A stretch of DNA of 64,000 nt from Paenibacillus sp. BIHB 4019 (GCF_002741035.1 NZ_CP016808.1:6248501-6312500); one strand, 5' to 3'. Positions 53,657-62,180 are shown, counted from the stretch's first letter. Program-made: numbers and translations. Notes: generated by a model not told the origin, from the letters alone.

Positions 53657-54496
53657 ATGACCGATAAACCCGTTGATGGAAATGTATCCCCGTTTGAACA
53701 GGCTCGTCAGGAAGACGAACACGGCAATGAATTTTGGAGCGCTCGTGACATGGCGAGGTTGCTTGATTATGTAGAGTACCGCAATTTCAAACCTGTTATT
53801 GATCGAGCAAAACAAGCATGCGAGAATAGCGGGCAATCCGTTGAAGATCATTTCGTGGATATGCACGATATGATCGCTACTGGTAAAGGAGCTCGCCGAA
53901 AAGTAAAATCAGTAGCCCTTAGCCGTTACGCCTGCTACCTTATTATCCAAAACGCTGATCCCGCGAAAGAAATTGTTGCATTAGGACAAACCTACTTTGC
54001 CGTTCAAACTAGAAAGCAAGAACTATTTGAGCAAGCAACCGAGGACGAGCGCCGCGTCATGCTGCGTGAGGAACTCCGAAAGCATAACTCTCAATTGGCG
54101 GATGCTGCCTATCAAGCTGGAGTAGAAAGTGATATAGATTTCGCTGTATTTCAGAATCATGGCTATAAAGGTTTGTACGGTGGATTAGACGCAAAAGGCA
54201 TCCATCAATATAAAGGATTAAAGAAGTCGCAAAAGATTCTCGATCATATGGGGAGTACTGAACTGGCCGCTAATCTATTTCGCGCAACACAGACGGAGGA
54301 AAAGATTCGTCGAGAAAGTATTCAAGGTAAACGTGAAGCGAATAAGGCACACTTTGACGTAGGTGCAAAGGTTCGGCAAACGATTGAAGAGCTTGGAGGC
54401 ACAATGCCTGAAGAACTGCCGACACATGAGGATGTGAAGAAAGTCGAGCGCCGTCTGCAAAAACAGCAAGCGGAACAATTGCCGGACGAGCAATAA
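53657..54496 (+). CDS. dinD: DinD-like DNA-damage-inducible protein D homologue
   Basis: The 279-residue protein matches the DinD/BRO-N type: GNEFWSARDMARLLDYVEYRNFKPVIDRAKQACENSGQSVEDHFVD...RYACYLIIQNADPAKEIVALGQTYFAVQTRKQELFEQ, with VFQNHGYKGLYGGLDAKGIHQYKGLKKSQKILDHMGSTELAANLFRATQTEEKI. E. coli DinD inhibits RecA-mediated strand exchange. No LexA-type box (GAAC-N4-GTTC) is visible upstream. AAAGGAGG precedes ATG. The 53378-53656 gap before it has only an AGTATT-GAGC-AATACT hairpin. Confidence 0.85.
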   Translation: MTDKPVDGNVSPFEQARQEDEHGNEFWSARDMARLLDYVEYRNFKPVIDRAKQACENSGQSVEDHFVDMHDMIATGKGARRKVKSVALSRYACYLIIQNADPAKEIVALGQTYFAVQTRKQELFEQATEDERRVMLREELRKHNSQLADAAYQAGVESDIDFAVFQNHGYKGLYGGLDAKGIHQYKGLKKSQKILDHMGSTELAANLFRATQTEEKIRRESIQGKREANKAHFDVGAKVRQTIEELGGTMPEELPTHEDVKKVERRLQKQQAEQLPDEQ

Positions 54497-54526
54497 TATT
54501 ATTTGAACTAAGAGGAGGTATTATTC

Positions 54527-55717
54527 ATGGCAAGCTACCAGAAACGCGGAGAAAGCTCTTGGTACATGTATGTGGAAGCTGGAACCGATGCTGCAGGAAA
54601 CCGGATACGCAAGACGCAGACTATTCGCATTGACGATCCGGCAATACTGAAATCTGCTAAGAAAACAAAGGCTTATCTGGATGAGGAATTATTGAAATTC
54701 AAAATGCTTGTGGAATCAGGCGAATATATCAATCCGGATAAAATGAAATTCTCTGCCTTTGTCGAGCTTTGGAAAACTAGATTCGTAGAGAAGAACCTGG
54801 AAGAAACGACGGCCTTTAATTACAAGTACCATAGCAACAAATGGATCATCCCCCATTTTGGCGAAAAATCCATTGATAAAATTAAGACCATGCATATTGT
54901 TGATTTCTTGGACGGATTGACTGATGTTACAGGCTCAGCAACGAGGGTTTATATTTTCAGGGTGTTGCGCAGCATATTTACTAAAGCCACGGAATGGAAG
55001 GTCATTAAGCAAAATCCTATGCAGGGCGTGACGAAGCCGAAGGACGAGCCGAAAAGCATGGAGGTATACAGCGAGGAAGAGGTCGGCGTTTTGCTGACAG
55101 CGCTCCAGAAAGAGCCTATACGGCTTAGAGTAATGATAACTCTAGCTCTTACAACCGGCATGAGGAGAGCAGAACTGTTGGGACTGGAATGGAAGCATAT
55201 TGATCTGGAAAACAGCATTATTGATGTGAAGCAAACGATTCCCATATTCAAGGATGGTGAGCCCGTCATTAAGGGGCCGAAGAAGAAAAGCTCTATCAGG
55301 AAAATTGTTTTCCCCTCTTCCGTCTCTGCAGAGTTGAAACTCTACCAGACTCACATGATGAGAGAACGTTCTAATACAGAGGCTCCATGGGAAGGCGGAG
55401 AATATTACTTTTTATTTGCACACGAGAATGGCCGACCCTTCTATCCCAAAACGCTTTACGATCAATGGAGGGATTTTCTCAAGAGAGTTCCGAACTTAAA
55501 ACAAATCAGGCTTCATGATCTCCGACATACATCTGCAACGCTACTCATTAACCAGGGCGTCCATGCTAAAATTATTTCAAATAGGCTCGGCCATGCTAAA
55601 ATCTCGACAACCATGAACGTATACGGCCACGTCATTGAATCAGCGGATCGTGCTGCAGCAGAAACATTCAACAATTTATTCGAACCAAAGAAACCACTAA
55701 AGAAAAAGAAATCATAA
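54527..55717 (+). CDS. int: Tyrosine-type site-specific integrase
   Basis: The 396-residue integrase has an arm-binding N-terminal domain (YQKRGESSWYMYVEAGTDAAGNR), a SAM-like core-binding domain and a catalytic domain with Arg in TTGMRRAELLGLEW, Lys in KKKSSIRKI, HxxR in LHDLRHTSATLL and LGHAKISTTMNVYGH carrying His and the Tyr nucleophile. It lies 183 bp from attR and is the obvious recombinase for the 46-bp core. GAGGAGG precedes ATG. Confidence 0.97.
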   Translation: MASYQKRGESSWYMYVEAGTDAAGNRIRKTQTIRIDDPAILKSAKKTKAYLDEELLKFKMLVESGEYINPDKMKFSAFVELWKTRFVEKNLEETTAFNYKYHSNKWIIPHFGEKSIDKIKTMHIVDFLDGLTDVTGSATRVYIFRVLRSIFTKATEWKVIKQNPMQGVTKPKDEPKSMEVYSEEEVGVLLTALQKEPIRLRVMITLALTTGMRRAELLGLEWKHIDLENSIIDVKQTIPIFKDGEPVIKGPKKKSSIRKIVFPSSVSAELKLYQTHMMRERSNTEAPWEGGEYYFLFAHENGRPFYPKTLYDQWRDFLKRVPNLKQIRLHDLRHTSATLLINQGVHAKIISNRLGHAKISTTMNVYGHVIESADRAAAETFNNLFEPKKPLKKKKS

Positions 55718-55815
55718 TGCGTTTATTGATGACATCATCGTCATCAGCCACTCAACTGCTGCACTGAAAATATTAGTCAGCACACTCGCTTTTGGGATCC
55801 ACTCTGTTTAATTCC

Positions 55816-55834
55816 GTCATCAATTCGTCATCAA
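55816..55834. repeat. Right arm-type integrase site candidate
   Basis: GTCATCAATTCGTCATCAA, identical to 33442-33460, lies 67 bp inside attR. GATGACATCATCGTCATCA at about 55726-55744 carries further GTCATCA-like half-sites. Confidence 0.65.
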
Positions 55835-55900
55835 ACGCAATTTCTAGCGCTCAATTAGAAAAATAAAAACCTTGAATTCCCTTGATACATAAGGGAAAAC

Positions 55901-55946
55901 ACAAAAAAATCGAGCGCCCCTTTCGGGACGCTCTATTCATGGGAGA
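55901..55946. repeat. attR: 46-bp direct repeat
   Basis: Exact copy of 33278-33323. Here the core is open in the plus direction as IERPFRDALFMGE and runs into the small gene to its right, whereas the attL copy runs into a stop after MGDVFLHS. The prophage may thus have replaced the 5' part of a host gene, or the match is fortuitous. Confidence 0.92.
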
Positions 55947-56112
55947 GGAGAAACCGGACGAAGAGCTTATGGGGAACGTAAGTCTTCTCCGCGGTTGTCT
56001 ACGACATCTTGCGACGCCGATAATTTTATTTTGTCCGTTTTGCGGACATTTATACCTTCACGACAAGAAAAAGGTGGAAAGTCGGCCAAAAAGCTGCGGA
56101 CATCCTGTATAA
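55939..56112 (+). CDS. Small zinc-ribbon-like protein at attR
   Basis: From ATG at 55939 the product has 57 residues: GEEKPDEELMGNVSLLRGCLRHLATPIILFCPFCGHLYLHDKKK...CGHPV, with CPFCGH and a later CGH that could bind zinc. The frame stays open leftward across the att core to TTG at 55882, inside the phage. Which start is used before and after integration is uncertain. No family name is assigned. Confidence 0.55.
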   Translation: MGEEKPDEELMGNVSLLRGCLRHLATPIILFCPFCGHLYLHDKKKVESRPKSCGHPV

Positions 56113-56160
56113 TTCACAGTAAGAATTAAAAAACTTACACCAAATTAAAGGGGATGCACC

Positions 56161-57405
56161 ATGGACTTTGTGGCAATTGACTTTGAAACCGCCAACTCCA
56201 ATCGCTCCAGCGCCTGCGCGGTCGGCATCGTCGAGGTACAGGGCGGCAAAATCGTTTTCGAGCAGGTTTGGCTCATTAATCCGCAGCAGCATTTTGACCG
56301 GATGAACATCGAAATTCACGGCATCACTCCGGCTATGGTGGCGGACAGCCCTACTTTTTCCGAATTATGGCCTGTACTAGAGCCATTATTGAATAATAAG
56401 CAGGTAGTCGCGCATAATGCTTCCTTCGATATGAGCGTCCTGCGTTATTGCCTAGATGATGCGGCATTGCCTTATCCGGCATTTCATTATTACTGCACCT
56501 ATCAGCTTAGCAAAAAACTGCTGCCGGACATGCCTTCCTATCGTTTGAACGTATTAGCTGGCCATTATCAAATTCCGTTAAATCACCATGATGCGCTAGA
56601 TGATGCAAGAGCGGCAGCGTTAATTTTAGCAAGATTGCTTGAGCAGGAGCAGCAGCTAAGCCCTACCGAGCTTGTGCTCGCCAAAGGCTATAAAATCGGT
56701 AAAATGCATGCTCGCGGTTACACGCCATTCTCAACAACAGCTGCTAAAAGCAAGAAGCAAGCAAAGCCAGCTGCCTCTGCCAGCGCTAAGCGTGCTGCAG
56801 CTAGCGCAACAGAAACAGCAGCCGAAAAATCTGGGCTGCAGCTCATCAGAGGGCAAAAAGCTGACATTACCCGCCATTTGGGGTTGGATCAGCTGATTGC
56901 TCGCGTTTCATGGAAATTGTTAAATCCGGCGCTTGAAATTGACGCCACGGCCTTCCTGCTATCTGCGGCAAGACGGTGTGAGCGGGATGAGGATTGTATT
57001 TTTTACGGAAATCCCGTTTCATCTCATCACTCCGTCTCCTACTCCAAGCTAGGTCCCAATGAAGCACAGTTTAAAATCGATTTCAGCAAGCTGCCGCTGC
57101 AGATCCAGCGAATGGCCTTCACTCTTTCGATCTACGAAGGCGAGGCACAGCAGCATGATTTCAGCCAAGTGGCCGAAATCAGCATCTATCTGCTGCATCC
57201 GCAAACGGAACAAGTGGTAGCTCAGTTCGGATTTGGCGAAGATCTGCTTAAAGAAACAGCTATCGTCATCGGGGATTTATATTTACACAACGGCAATTGG
57301 AAATTTGACGCCATCGGCAAAGGTTTTTTTAGCGGCTTGCAAGCTTTATGTGAAAATTTCGGCCTGGAAGTAAGCCATCCTTCAAATGAAGCACATTCCT
57401 TATAA
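56161..57405 (+). CDS. DEDD-family 3'-5' exonuclease fused to a TerD domain
   Basis: The 414-residue protein has an N-terminal DnaQ-like exonuclease (residues 1-165): VAIDFETANSNRSSACAVGIVEV (Asp-Glu pair), HNASFDMSVLRY and HHDALDDARAAALI carrying the last His and Asp. After an Ala/Lys-rich linker (about 185-220) the C-terminus reads as a TerD domain: LQLIRGQKADITRHLGLDQLIARVSWKL...EIDATAFLLSA...DEDCIFYGN...AQFKIDFSKLPLQIQRMAFTLSIYEGE...FGEDLLKETAIVIGDLYLHNGNWKFDAIGKGF. TerD binds calcium and is linked to tellurite and stress responses. The fusion couples a nuclease to that module. Confidence 0.88.
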   Translation: MDFVAIDFETANSNRSSACAVGIVEVQGGKIVFEQVWLINPQQHFDRMNIEIHGITPAMVADSPTFSELWPVLEPLLNNKQVVAHNASFDMSVLRYCLDDAALPYPAFHYYCTYQLSKKLLPDMPSYRLNVLAGHYQIPLNHHDALDDARAAALILARLLEQEQQLSPTELVLAKGYKIGKMHARGYTPFSTTAAKSKKQAKPAASASAKRAAASATETAAEKSGLQLIRGQKADITRHLGLDQLIARVSWKLLNPALEIDATAFLLSAARRCERDEDCIFYGNPVSSHHSVSYSKLGPNEAQFKIDFSKLPLQIQRMAFTLSIYEGEAQQHDFSQVAEISIYLLHPQTEQVVAQFGFGEDLLKETAIVIGDLYLHNGNWKFDAIGKGFFSGLQALCENFGLEVSHPSNEAHSL

Positions 57406-57427
57406 CAACCTTGATAACGCTCTGGTC

Positions 57428-58540
57428 TTACTCCCAGCTGTCGTATCTCAAGCCTTCAATGATCTGCGGTCGTTTCGTAATGCCCGCAGCGGCTTGCAGG
57501 GCTATTTTGCCTTTGCCGCTCTTCACCAGCTCAAATAGCTGCTCCGTATGGAATACACCGCCTGGCAGGCCGCCTTCATAAACAGCGGCGGCAACAGCGG
57601 TCGCCACTTTAGCGGTCGCTGCCGCCTCATGGGAACCATCGACCAAATATTGAACATGCTTCTTCTTGCCCGCCTTCATTCCCCAGCCATCTACTTTAAC
57701 CGCATAGCCGTCTGAGCCAAAACGCATCATTCCAAAGCTGCTCACAGCGGCAGAGCGAATCCATTTGACTTTCAGCAGCCGGAATAATCCCGTTGCGCGT
57801 ATCCATGCAACCAAGCGGGTGACCGCACCTGAATCGAAACAAAGCCTTGTTGATACGGTCGGCACTTTCAGCGTTCTTGGCAGCGACTGCTGATCGGAGA
57901 ACGGGAAGCGGTAAGCCATGCGGCTGCCCAGCTCCTTGCCAAAGTCGGTGCGCTTGCCGCCGCTAAAACTGACCGTCTGCGTGCTGCCGCCATTTTCAAC
58001 AATGGAAAATGCACTGCCAATGCTGTCGACCGTCCACTCTATCGCCGCCTTGCCATGCTGATCGCCAAGCCCCAGCATAATTGCGATATCTACGCTATCG
58101 AGCTGATCCAGCTCCTGCTGCGCCTTGCGTGCGAGCAAATTCGTTACACCTGGCGCTAGCCCAACGCTCAGCACCGCTGTCGCCTGCGCCTGTGCAGCTT
58201 CCTCTGTATGCTTTTCTACACTAGTCAGGAAAGGGCCATACGCCGAAATATCCACGTAATGCGTGCCACTCCGCAGGCTAGCCTGTACAAAGGCATCATC
58301 CGTCTGATCCATACACATGACAATTAGCTTGACACGTTCGAAATCCATTTCCTGCTTCCAGTTGGTTAAATTAAATGCCATTGGTTTCACTTGGCCGCCC
58401 GTCTGGTCCGCGAATTGTTTCGCACGCTCTAAGCTTCTGCCCGCCGCATACACTTTACCTGGAAACTTTGCTCCGAGCTGCTTGCTTATATCTCCGCCCA
58501 CATGGCCGTAGCCGCCTATAACAACGATGTCTTGTTTCAT
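57428..58540 (-). CDS. Saccharopine dehydrogenase-like NAD(P)-binding protein
   Basis: The 370-residue protein has an N-terminal Rossmann fold (IVVIGGYGHVGGDISKQLGAKFPGKVYAAGRSLERAKQFAD) and the family-typical VLSVGLAPGVTNLLARKA. Substrate is unknown. ATG at 58540 overlaps the upstream methyltransferase stop (ATGA), so the two are coupled and may act in one pathway. Confidence 0.8.
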   Translation of the reverse strand: MKQDIVVIGGYGHVGGDISKQLGAKFPGKVYAAGRSLERAKQFADQTGGQVKPMAFNLTNWKQEMDFERVKLIVMCMDQTDDAFVQASLRSGTHYVDISAYGPFLTSVEKHTEEAAQAQATAVLSVGLAPGVTNLLARKAQQELDQLDSVDIAIMLGLGDQHGKAAIEWTVDSIGSAFSIVENGGSTQTVSFSGGKRTDFGKELGSRMAYRFPFSDQQSLPRTLKVPTVSTRLCFDSGAVTRLVAWIRATGLFRLLKVKWIRSAAVSSFGMMRFGSDGYAVKVDGWGMKAGKKKHVQYLVDGSHEAAATAKVATAVAAAVYEGGLPGGVFHTEQLFELVKSGKGKIALQAAAGITKRPQIIEGLRYDSWE

Positions 58541-59295
58541 TTGTCCTGCCTCTTTTCTTCTATGTTGAGCTCCCCGTCTGCTTTGACAGCAAACCATCCT
58601 GTAATAAGGTAGGAACCGAAAAATTTTGAAATATGGTTAAAGCCAACTTCCCGAAGCAGCTCTTCCACCTGCTCTGGCGGTACGGGATCTGATTCGGCGC
58701 CAATTGAGGCGGCAAACCGCTCCCAATCCTCAAGCGGAATGCCATTATCCAGCATGTGGCTTTGCCAAGCGCTCATCTGGACGGCGAATGCTTCCTCCTG
58801 GCGATCACAGCTTATTGCAGCAATAAATAACGGCGCTCCCGGCTTCAAACGCTCGGCTATACTGCGCAGCAGCTCCCTTTTCTGATCCAGCCCCTTTATA
58901 AAATGCAGTACCAGCAGGGAAGTCGCTGCATCGTGCAGCTTGTCCTTCGGCAGCTCGTCTGCCGTTCCCTCGTGCAGCGTGACTTCCGCTTCTAATCGCT
59001 CCATTCGGATGCGCTGCTCGGCTATCGCCAGCATACGTGCAGACGGGTCAACCCCGGTAAAACGCCACGCTGGATGCGCACCGCCGAGCGTAACAATCTC
59101 CTGCCCGCCGCCTGCTCCAACAACTAATATGTCCTGTTCCCTCTCAGGGCCAAGCATCGCGTTCATTAATCGGTCTGTCATATCATACAGCATGAAATAG
59201 CCGGGTATTTTTAAAGAAATCGTTCGTCCATAGCCCTCCACTTGGGGATCATTCCAACTCATTGTTTTCTGTTGCTGCGGCTGCTTCTCATTCAT
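58537..59295 (-). CDS. Class I SAM-dependent methyltransferase
   Basis: 252 residues with the SAM-binding DILVVGAGGGQEIVTLGGAHPAWRFTGVDPSARMLAIAEQR, TADELPKDKLHDAATSLLVLHFI and a C-terminal LLREVGFNHISKFFGSYLITGWFAVK. Substrate unknown. It is divergent from the LuxR-type regulator next to it. Confidence 0.85.
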   Translation of the reverse strand: MNEKQPQQQKTMSWNDPQVEGYGRTISLKIPGYFMLYDMTDRLMNAMLGPEREQDILVVGAGGGQEIVTLGGAHPAWRFTGVDPSARMLAIAEQRIRMERLEAEVTLHEGTADELPKDKLHDAATSLLVLHFIKGLDQKRELLRSIAERLKPGAPLFIAAISCDRQEEAFAVQMSAWQSHMLDNGIPLEDWERFAASIGAESDPVPPEQVEELLREVGFNHISKFFGSYLITGWFAVKADGELNIEEKRQDK

Positions 59296-59443
59296 CGGTA
59301 CAGCTCTCCCTTCACCTCTATATATGGTCCGCCCTTTTCAATTTGGCGGGTATTCTGTAAAATGTAATCTGTAATTAATGTTAATTATATCGGGCCGCCA
59401 CAAAATCACTATCCCATAAATGTGGGTAATCAGGAGAGCTGGA

Positions 59444-60529
59444 ATGAACAAGCAAAGAGAAAGTGTACGGAAACAGCTCGCCAAATTAGAGGAGGCTAAC
59501 CTCCGCTCCAGCGAATATAGGGAGAGGCTTCTTGCAGAGCTGCGAACGACGATGCCTTTTGCAGCTGCGTGCTGTACGCTGGTCGATCCGCATACGATGC
59601 TGTCTACTGGCGCAGTTACAGAGGAAGGCGTAGAGGCCATTCATCATTTATTGTTTGAATATGAATATTTGAGGGAGGATTTTAACTCGTATGAGGAGCT
59701 TGCCAAGCTTGCGGAGCCCGTTGCTACATTAAGTGGTGCAACCGAAGGCGACTTAAGCCGCAGCCTCAAGTTTATGAAGGTGCTTCAGCCTGCCGGCTTT
59801 GGAGATGAGCTGCGTGCAGCATTGATAGTGGATGGGGCTTGCTGGGGGTATTTGACGTTATTTCGGCTGCTCCATGAGCCGTTTTTTCAAGAAGAGGAAC
59901 GCTTGTATATCGCTTCCTTAGTGCCAAGCATGGCCCGCACCTTGAAAAAAGCGAGCTTGCTGCTGCCTGACAGCGAGGGCGCCGCCTTTCTAGACGATCC
60001 TGGCATTCTGATTCTGTCGGAGCAGCTGCTGCTTCTATCGAGCAATGATGCTGCAAACAGCTGGCTGTCGCTGCTCCGCGATTGGGAGTTCATCGACGAG
60101 CAGACACTGCCGAGGCCAATCCGTGCCGTATGCTCGCGTGCTTTGGCTGCAAGCACCAAGGATAGGGAGCCACAGACCGACGCAAAAGTATGCATCCGCA
60201 TTCCTGATGGTCCCTACTTATCACTGCGAGCAAGCATGCTCCAAGCCGCGGATCACTCGGTTCAGCTTGCGGTATGGTTCGAGCTTGCGAAGCCTGGCGA
60301 TATTTTGCCAATCATCGCGGAAGCTTATGCGCTGACTTCGCGCGAGAAGCAGCTGGTCGAACGGTTATGGCGCGGCCTTTCTACGAAGGAACTGGCCAGC
60401 TCCCTGCATATTTCCTCGTATACGGTGCAGGATCATCTCAAATCTATTTTTGCGAAAACGGAAGTGTCCAGCCGCAGAGAACTGATCTGGAAGCTTTTCT
60501 CCCGTTACAATCTCCCTGCGAACGAATAA
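59444..60529 (+). CDS. LuxR-type transcriptional regulator with GAF-like sensor
   Basis: The 361-residue protein has an N-terminal GAF-like region (AFAAACCTLVDP...-type context through ALIVDGACWGYLTLFRLLHEPFFQEEERLYIASLVPSMARTL) and a C-terminal LuxR HTH (LTSREKQLVERLWRGLSTKELASSLHISSYTVQDHLKSIFAKTEVSSRRELIWKLF). AGGAGAG precedes ATG at 59444. Being divergent from the methyltransferase pair it may control it. That is inference. Confidence 0.82.
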   Translation: MNKQRESVRKQLAKLEEANLRSSEYRERLLAELRTTMPFAAACCTLVDPHTMLSTGAVTEEGVEAIHHLLFEYEYLREDFNSYEELAKLAEPVATLSGATEGDLSRSLKFMKVLQPAGFGDELRAALIVDGACWGYLTLFRLLHEPFFQEEERLYIASLVPSMARTLKKASLLLPDSEGAAFLDDPGILILSEQLLLLSSNDAANSWLSLLRDWEFIDEQTLPRPIRAVCSRALAASTKDREPQTDAKVCIRIPDGPYLSLRASMLQAADHSVQLAVWFELAKPGDILPIIAEAYALTSREKQLVERLWRGLSTKELASSLHISSYTVQDHLKSIFAKTEVSSRRELIWKLFSRYNLPANE

Positions 60530-60564
60530 CGAATCGATAATCCATTCATAAAGCAGCTATTTGC

Positions 60565-61134
60565 CTATGTTTCAGTTGTCTGCCTCTGAATGCCAAGAGG
60601 AGTAGGCAGCCGATCGAGGCTGTAGCTGTTTTTTTCATTTTGATAGACTGTTAGTTTTTGATCACCTGCCTTCTCAGCCCAGTTTTTCAGCTGTTCCCGC
60701 TCGCCCTGATAATCATAAAAAGGGATGCTGAATCCGCACGCCGTCGTCACCTTATGAATATCTAGCACAATAATTTGCCTAGCACCTGGCAGCAGCTCAA
60801 ACCTCCCAATCAGCTCATTCCAGCGCTCGGTTCCTGGCAATACAACTTTCCCTGTGCCGAAAAGCCGCATAATAACGGGCTTCCCCTCCATTGCTACAAA
60901 CATAATCGTCATCCTGCCATTTTCCAGCACATGCGCACTCGTTTCATTGCCGCTCCCCGTTAAATCGAGATAAGCGACCTCCTGGTTCGACAATATGCGA
61001 AACGTATCGTAGCCTTTCGGAGATATATTAACATGCCCTTCCGCCGCCAGCGGAGCCGATCCTACAAAAAACATATGCTGCCGCCCGATAAACTCCTCGT
61101 GCTCTGTCCATAATTTCTCAAACGCTTTACCCAT
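60565..61134 (-). CDS. Pyridoxamine 5'-phosphate oxidase-fold protein
   Basis: 189 residues: MGKAFEKLWTEHEEFIGRQHMFFVGSAPLAAEGHVNISPKGYDTFRILSNQEVAYLDLTGSGNETSAHVLENGRMTIMFVAMEGKP, a flavin-binding split-barrel family of unknown substrate. GGGGGAG precedes ATG at 61134, preferred over the frame start at 61170. Confidence 0.88.
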   Translation of the reverse strand: MGKAFEKLWTEHEEFIGRQHMFFVGSAPLAAEGHVNISPKGYDTFRILSNQEVAYLDLTGSGNETSAHVLENGRMTIMFVAMEGKPVIMRLFGTGKVVLPGTERWNELIGRFELLPGARQIIVLDIHKVTTACGFSIPFYDYQGEREQLKNWAEKAGDQKLTVYQNEKNSYSLDRLPTPLGIQRQTTET

Positions 61135-61350
61135 TAATTTCAGCTCCCCCTTGTGCAGCTTTCTGACCAAATCATAAATGCCGACTGGATATGTAAGCTT
61201 ATTATCTTATTATATATCGTTTTTTCTTCTTCTATATTCTACTTCTGTATCCCTTTCCTCATCGCCTGTTCCACTGTATAGTATACAGGGAGAGCTTGTC
61301 CATTTTGTTGCACCCATACGCTGCAGCACACTATAGAAGGAGAGAAAACA

Positions 61351-61923
61351 ATGACTACCACCACCCTTACCTTGCTTGATGCTTTGAAACAAAGACGCGC
61401 AGTACGCAATTATTTGCCGCAGGAAGTTGAGGAAGAAAAAATCGCCGCTTTGCTGGAAGCTGCAACGCTCGCCCCTAACGACCGCCTGCGGGAGCCTTGG
61501 CATTTTTATGTCGTTCGCGGCGAAGCGAAGCAACGTTATGAGCAATTGGCGCGGACCTATCTGGAGGAGCGTTTTCCAACCAAGCCGCATTTAGTAAAAG
61601 AATCGATTAAAGTGCTGGAAACGACGCCCCTTGCCATTGTTGTAACGGCCGATATTATTGAAGGGGACGAAGCTTCCTCCAAGGACAACGAATATGCCGC
61701 AGCCTGCGCCATTCACTCGATGTGGCTGGCTGCCGAAACGCTGGGACTTGGACTTGTATGGCGTACACGCGGCATCGGCCTCGTCCATGACGAGCGGATG
61801 TTTGCCTTTATTGGATCGCCGGAGGGCAAAAAAATAATCGGCACCCTATTCATCGGATACCCGCAAGGGGAAGTGCCTGCTACTGCTCGCAAGCCTTATA
61901 CAGAGAAAACAACCTGGCTGTAA
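61351..61923 (+). CDS. Nitroreductase family protein
   Basis: 190 residues with the FMN-binding ALKQRRAVRNYLPQEVEEEKIAALLEAATLAPNDRLREPWHFYVVRG and GLGLVWRTRGIG...GTLFIGYPQG. Small FMN oxidoreductase reducing nitro or quinone compounds with NAD(P)H. GAAGGAGAG before ATG. Confidence 0.92.
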   Translation: MTTTTLTLLDALKQRRAVRNYLPQEVEEEKIAALLEAATLAPNDRLREPWHFYVVRGEAKQRYEQLARTYLEERFPTKPHLVKESIKVLETTPLAIVVTADIIEGDEASSKDNEYAAACAIHSMWLAAETLGLGLVWRTRGIGLVHDERMFAFIGSPEGKKIIGTLFIGYPQGEVPATARKPYTEKTTWL

Positions 61924-62021
61924 CGCTTAATTTTGCGCAGCTTCTATTTTCATGCAACCTGCTAAAGATTGCTTCGTATGATAAGGGATGAGTTCCTTAT
62001 GGTAGGAGGTGCGCAGATTTT

Positions 62022-62180
62022 ATGAATACTTTCGGAAGAGGCTGTCTGTATATTATTTTCGGCTTCGTACTGTTGTTTATTTTCGCTTTTGTTGCTGGCA
62101 GAACCATTCACATTCCGTGGTTTATAACGATTCCGCTGATTGTGCTTGCTTTCTGGGCAGCCTCCCAGCGTAAAAAATAG
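62022..62180 (+). CDS. Small two-segment membrane protein
   Basis: 52 residues, MNTFGRGCLYIIFGFVLLFI... followed by FITIPLIVLAFWAASQRKK, with two membrane segments and a basic tail. GTAGGAGGTG lies upstream with a rather long spacing. Function unknown. Confidence 0.6.
   Translation: MNTFGRGCLYIIFGFVLLFIFAFVAGRTIHIPWFITIPLIVLAFWAASQRKK

Larger units (their letters stand above)
33278..55946. mobile_element. Integrated prophage, apparently lacking packaging and most structural genes
   Basis: The element of about 22.7 kb lies between perfect 46-bp repeats. Reading from the right: integrase, DinD-like protein and CI repressor on the plus strand. Then on the minus strand come Cro-like, excisionase/MerR-like and antirepressor proteins, several small early genes, a winged-helix protein with iteron-like repeats, ArpU-like regulator, ClpP-type protease, coiled-coil protein, tape measure and gpD-like protein. 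Terminase, portal, capsid, tail tube/sheath, baseplate and lysis genes were not found. Short palindrome-rich non-coding DNA occupies the places where they would be expected. Confidence 0.9.

Noticed and set aside
34405..55717. Retron, diversity-generating retroelement, toxin-antitoxin or restriction system in the prophage
   Set aside because: No reverse transcriptase, variable/template repeat pair, nuclease-antidote pair or methyltransferase could be recognised among the prophage genes.
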